The translations under genes were made by a program, and so were the position numbers. The notes under the pieces are model-generated. The model ran no database searches. It had not been told where the DNA came from and was given only the letters and a program-made list of their open reading frames with translations. From Gracilimonas amylolytica (lineage in GTDB: Bacteria; Bacteroidota; Rhodothermia; Balneolales; Balneolaceae), in contig NZ_PQBS01000008.1 of NCBI RefSeq assembly GCF_002911695.1, positions 1 to 64,000 of the forward strand: a stretch of 64,000 nt of DNA. The letters are read 5' to 3'. Position 1 is the first letter of the stretch; every line of letters starts with the position of its first letter. Positions 61,409-64,000 of the stretch are shown here, piece after piece.

Positions 61409-61484
61409 GTGTTATTTTGTTTAGTTGAATTCTTCTATTTTCAGCCTATAAAGATAAGAAATTTTAACCGCTAAATTTAAGCCA

Positions 61485-62144
61485 TTGAAGCTGGCTCTGC
61501 TCCAACCACAATTTGCTCCGAACCTCTTTGACCTGGCCTCCATGCTTAAAGCGGATCAGGTGATATGGAACGACCTCGAAAGGTGGTCAAGAAAAGGACG
61601 TACTCATCGGGCAGCGATCAAAGGGGAACACGGACTGCAGTGGATCAACATCCCCATCAGGACCGAAGACAAAAAGAAAGCCATTGGCGAGGTTTGTATT
61701 GATCATACCGAGGATTGGATCGAACCATTCTGGAATGCCCTGCTTCATAACTATTCTGATGCCACTTGGTTCGATTTTTTTGCGGAAGAACTTGAAGCCG
61801 ATATTCGGGATTTTCACAACTTTGAGAAGTTGATAGACCTCAATATCTCATTCTTTGAACAACTAAGTTCTTACATGGAATATGAGGTCAATTTTCAGCT
61901 TGCGAGTCAGATCACAGAATTCGATCCTGATCCCGATATATTTTCAAACAATCTAAATGCTGAAGTCCTTTATCAGGAACATGAGGCAAAGAATTATCAG
62001 TGGTTAAGTGATCGTCATGTTCAGGCACTCAAAAAACACCCAGTTTATCGGCAGGGGCGTGGTAATTTTATTCCGGGACTGAGTATCCTTGATCTTCTAT
62101 TTCATTACGGCAAAGAAAGCTTTCGGGTTTTTGATCACCTTTAG
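61485..62144 (+). CDS. WbqC-family protein
   Basis: 219 residues with a TTG start (MKLALLQPQFAPNLFDLASM); WbqC proteins begin just like this. The WSRKGRTHRAAIKGEHGLQW segment and a final LSILDLLFHYGKESFRVF are family features. Usually linked to surface polysaccharide gene sets; the biochemical role is unknown. Divergent from gltX, convergent with the SLC13 pseudogene. Confidence 0.85.
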   Translation: MKLALLQPQFAPNLFDLASMLKADQVIWNDLERWSRKGRTHRAAIKGEHGLQWINIPIRTEDKKKAIGEVCIDHTEDWIEPFWNALLHNYSDATWFDFFAEELEADIRDFHNFEKLIDLNISFFEQLSSYMEYEVNFQLASQITEFDPDPDIFSNNLNAEVLYQEHEAKNYQWLSDRHVQALKKHPVYRQGRGNFIPGLSILDLLFHYGKESFRVFDHL

Positions 62145-62154
62145 TTGAACTTGT

Positions 62155-63618
62155 TTAGCTTGCCCAATCTGGTAACACACCGATCTCGATCCCAAAGAAC
62201 CAGCTTACGATCGTAAGTGCGGCAAGTGAGATCAAGCCGATCATTAAGGCATTAAGCCAAAGACCGGCTTTCGACATTTGAGGTATGGTGATCTTATCGC
62301 TTCCATAAACAATGGCATTGGGAGGTGTAGCTACCGGAAGCATAAAGGCACAACTTGCACCAATGGCGGTTGGAATAGCCAATAAGAGTGGATTTTCTCC
62401 CAACCCAATTGCAACGGAGGCAAGAATAGGCAGAAAGGCAGCAGTAGATGCCGTATTGCTCGTCATTTCTGTCAAAAATACGATGAGTGCCACAACTATT
62501 ATTACAATGACCCAGACCGGCCACGTACTGAAACTTCCGATCCCTGAACCGATCCAGGCGGCCAGCCCGGTTTCGTTGATGGCAGATGCCATGCTCAACC
62601 CTCCTCCAAAAAGTATCAATACTCCCCAGGGTAATGTTCGGGTATCTTCCCACACCAATAACACTCGCTTTTCATCTCCACCCGCCGGTATAATAAATAA
62701 AAGCACGGAGGCCCCGATCGCAATACCTGCATCTGATAAGCCCGGGATCAAATTGGATAATAACGGGCGAAACATCCATAATACCGCCGTTAAAACAAAT
62801 ACGGCTGCTACTCTTTTTTCCTGAACAGATAGCTTTCCAAGGTTTTTGATCTTTTTCGCGATCAATTCGGCTCCACCCGGCAGTTCATCAATTTTAATGG
62901 GAAATACGATCTTGGTCAGAACCAGGTACATGAGTGGTAAACTCACCAACACCAATGGAATTCCGATCTGCATCCACCTGAAAAAGCTGATCTCATATCC
63001 ATAGTTCTCAAGCATGAAACCGGCAAGTAATGCATTTGGTGGAGTCCCGATCAATGTTCCGATCCCTCCAATGTTACAGGCATAGGCAATACAGAGTAAC
63101 AGAACGATCTCAAAATTTGTCGGCCCATCCGAATCATTACGAACATTCAAATTGAGTATGGAAAGCGCAATGGGCAACATCATGATAGCCGTTGCTGTAT
63201 TGCTCACCCACAAGCTTAAAAAGGCAGATGCTATGATGAAACCAATGATTATTTAAGATGGCTTTACTCCAACAGTATTTATGATAGAAAGTGCAATCCG
63301 GCTGTGTAAATTCCATCGCTCCATGGCCACCGCAATGATGAATCCTCCCATAAACAGGAATATAAGTGGATTAGCGTAGGGAGAGGTGGCATCGGAAATA
63401 GGAACAATATCAAATACCGGGAATAATACGATCGGTATTAACGCCGTAGCAGAAATGGGGATAGCCTCACTTATCCACCAGCACCCCATTAACAGGGTAA
63501 TACCGGCTGTTCTCCAGGCTGCATCAGTAAGCCCTTCCGGAGCAGGAAATATAAATGGGATCAAGAATGCGACTATACCAATAAAAAAACCGAGGAACTT
63601 TCCTGTTTGTTTCATCAT
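62155..63618 (-). pseudogene. SLC13/DASS-family anion:sodium symporter broken by one in-frame stop
   Basis: Reads as one 487-residue frame with a single TAA at 63253-63255 after GVKPS. The 13 codons between the two parts (IIIGFIIASAFLS) and LWVSNTATAIMMLP continue in the same frame, so this is a nonsense change, not a frameshift. The family features are otherwise intact: WWISEAIPISATALIPIVLF, SNTATA and TPPNAIVYG. SLC13 members import dicarboxylates or sulfate with Na+. Either a recent pseudogene, a stop read through, or a base error. Confidence 0.85.
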
Positions 63619-63698
63619 TGTGACGGTCAGCCCTTTTTTGATTTGGGTTAATATTAGCGAATACTTTCAATAATAGATCACAATAACTATTATCTGGC

Positions 63699-63827
63699 AT
63701 GGAAGAAAAAAATACTGACCAAAAATTTGATACCGAATGGCGTGCCGACTACACCGTAGTTGCCATACTTGGTGTTGTTTACATACTCCTTTTCTTTTGG
63801 TTCACTTCAACGTTCAATTTGCCCTAA
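63699..63827 (+). CDS. Tiny symporter-associated membrane protein
   Basis: 42 residues, too short for most gene finders. A polar, acidic N-terminus (MEEKNTDQKFDTEWRADYT) and one transmembrane helix at about 20-37 (VVAILGVVYILLFFWFTS). Its stop TAA abuts the ATG of a sodium:solute symporter (TAAATG). Small accessory subunits directly upstream of SSS transporters are known in other bacteria. The ATG at 63699 gives a start in good context of AT-rich leader. Confidence 0.7.
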   Translation: MEEKNTDQKFDTEWRADYTVVAILGVVYILLFFWFTSTFNLP

Positions 63828-64000
63828 ATGAGCTGGATCGATTGGTTAGTACTTATTGCCTTTCTGGGATATACCATCTGGGATGGAACCCGTCGCGGAA
63901 AAGATGCCTCTACTATTGAGGGATACCTGCTTGCAAACAGATCCATGCCCTGGTGGGCAGCCGGACTGTCAGTCATGGCTACCCAGGCCTCAGCCATCAC
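63828..64000 (+). CDS. Sodium:solute symporter (SSS family), N-terminal part
   Basis: 57 codons visible before the window ends. MSWIDWLVLIAFLGYTIWDG is the first helix; then GYLLANRSMPWWAAGLSVMA and TQASAIT, the SSS N-terminal signature (YLLAxRxMPWWxxGxSxMATxxSAIT). The substrate cannot be told. Coupled to the tiny upstream gene with zero spacing. Confidence 0.9.
   Translation, partial: MSWIDWLVLIAFLGYTIWDGTRRGKDASTIEGYLLANRSMPWWAAGLSVMATQASAI

Noticed and set aside
62155-63618. Frameshift in the SLC13 gene
   Set aside because: The spacing between the two parts is 39 bp plus the stop, exactly in frame; a nonsense codon explains it.

Overview
The window has two halves. Positions 1 to about 26,440 hold an insertion sequence and then a densely packed, almost entirely leftward-transcribed mobile element. 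Positions about 26,440 to 64,000 are ordinary chromosome. The chromosomal genes (lepA-lepB, lgt, hisA/hisF/hisE, gltX, WbqC, NRDE, DUF368, two-domain universal stress proteins, OprO/P-like porin), Bacteroidota-like TAnnTTTG promoter motifs and moderate GC suggest a marine or halophilic member of the Balneolota/Rhodothermota side of the Bacteroidota superphylum. That placement is inferred from gene content only.

Element, right to left in the direction of transcription. A CI-like repressor (25,803) sits between two copies of a 17-bp operator, one at the leftward early promoter and one at a rightward promoter that points at a tRNA-Ile2(CAT) gene. The leftward early genes are three small regulators, a CHC2 zinc-finger primase and an SF3-type helicase, followed by a cluster of 12 exact TGTTTCA/TGAAACA heptamers at roughly helical spacing (candidate origin). 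A 9-bp inverted repeat opens the late region. The late genes are a coiled-coil protein, a lone Phd-like protein, a transglutaminase-fold membrane protein, a run of small proteins with C-terminal membrane anchors, a RadA-like ATPase with a histone-H1-like tail, and a 2,409-residue polyprotein-like enzyme. Then come two adjacent beta-rich candidate capsid proteins, minor virion proteins, a candidate spike, a membrane-anchored lytic transglycosylase, and a lysis group (M15 endolysin, spanin-like and holin-like proteins).

No terminase, portal, tail tube, tape measure or baseplate gene is recognisable. Nearly every small late protein has a C-terminal transmembrane anchor, and many begin with a shared S-G-Y motif. 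I infer a temperate, tailless, internal-membrane virus. The most striking single gene is the giant protein: a small-alarmone-synthetase (RelA/SpoT) domain fused to an N6-adenine methyltransferase and an SNF2-like helicase, the architecture of virion-injected DarB-like antirestriction proteins. No integrase is visible; the left end of the element lies beyond the window, past the IS element at 1-720.

Chromosome. After the tRNA come an AraC regulator and a di-heme cytochrome c, two tandem universal stress proteins, a DUF368 (PopT-type) transporter with pcm, a RAYT transposase flanked by its own 164-bp hairpin repeats, lgt, a porin, a ZIP transporter, and an ECF sigma factor with anti-sigma and Spy/CnrX-like periplasmic sensors. 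These are followed by rlmN, a lepA-orf-lepB operon, hisE, an AttH-type ABC transporter operon, hisA, hisF, a DtxR regulator, a SpoIIE-type phosphatase operon, NhaC, gltX, WbqC, an SLC13 transporter broken by one in-frame stop, and the start of a sodium:solute symporter with a tiny upstream membrane partner.
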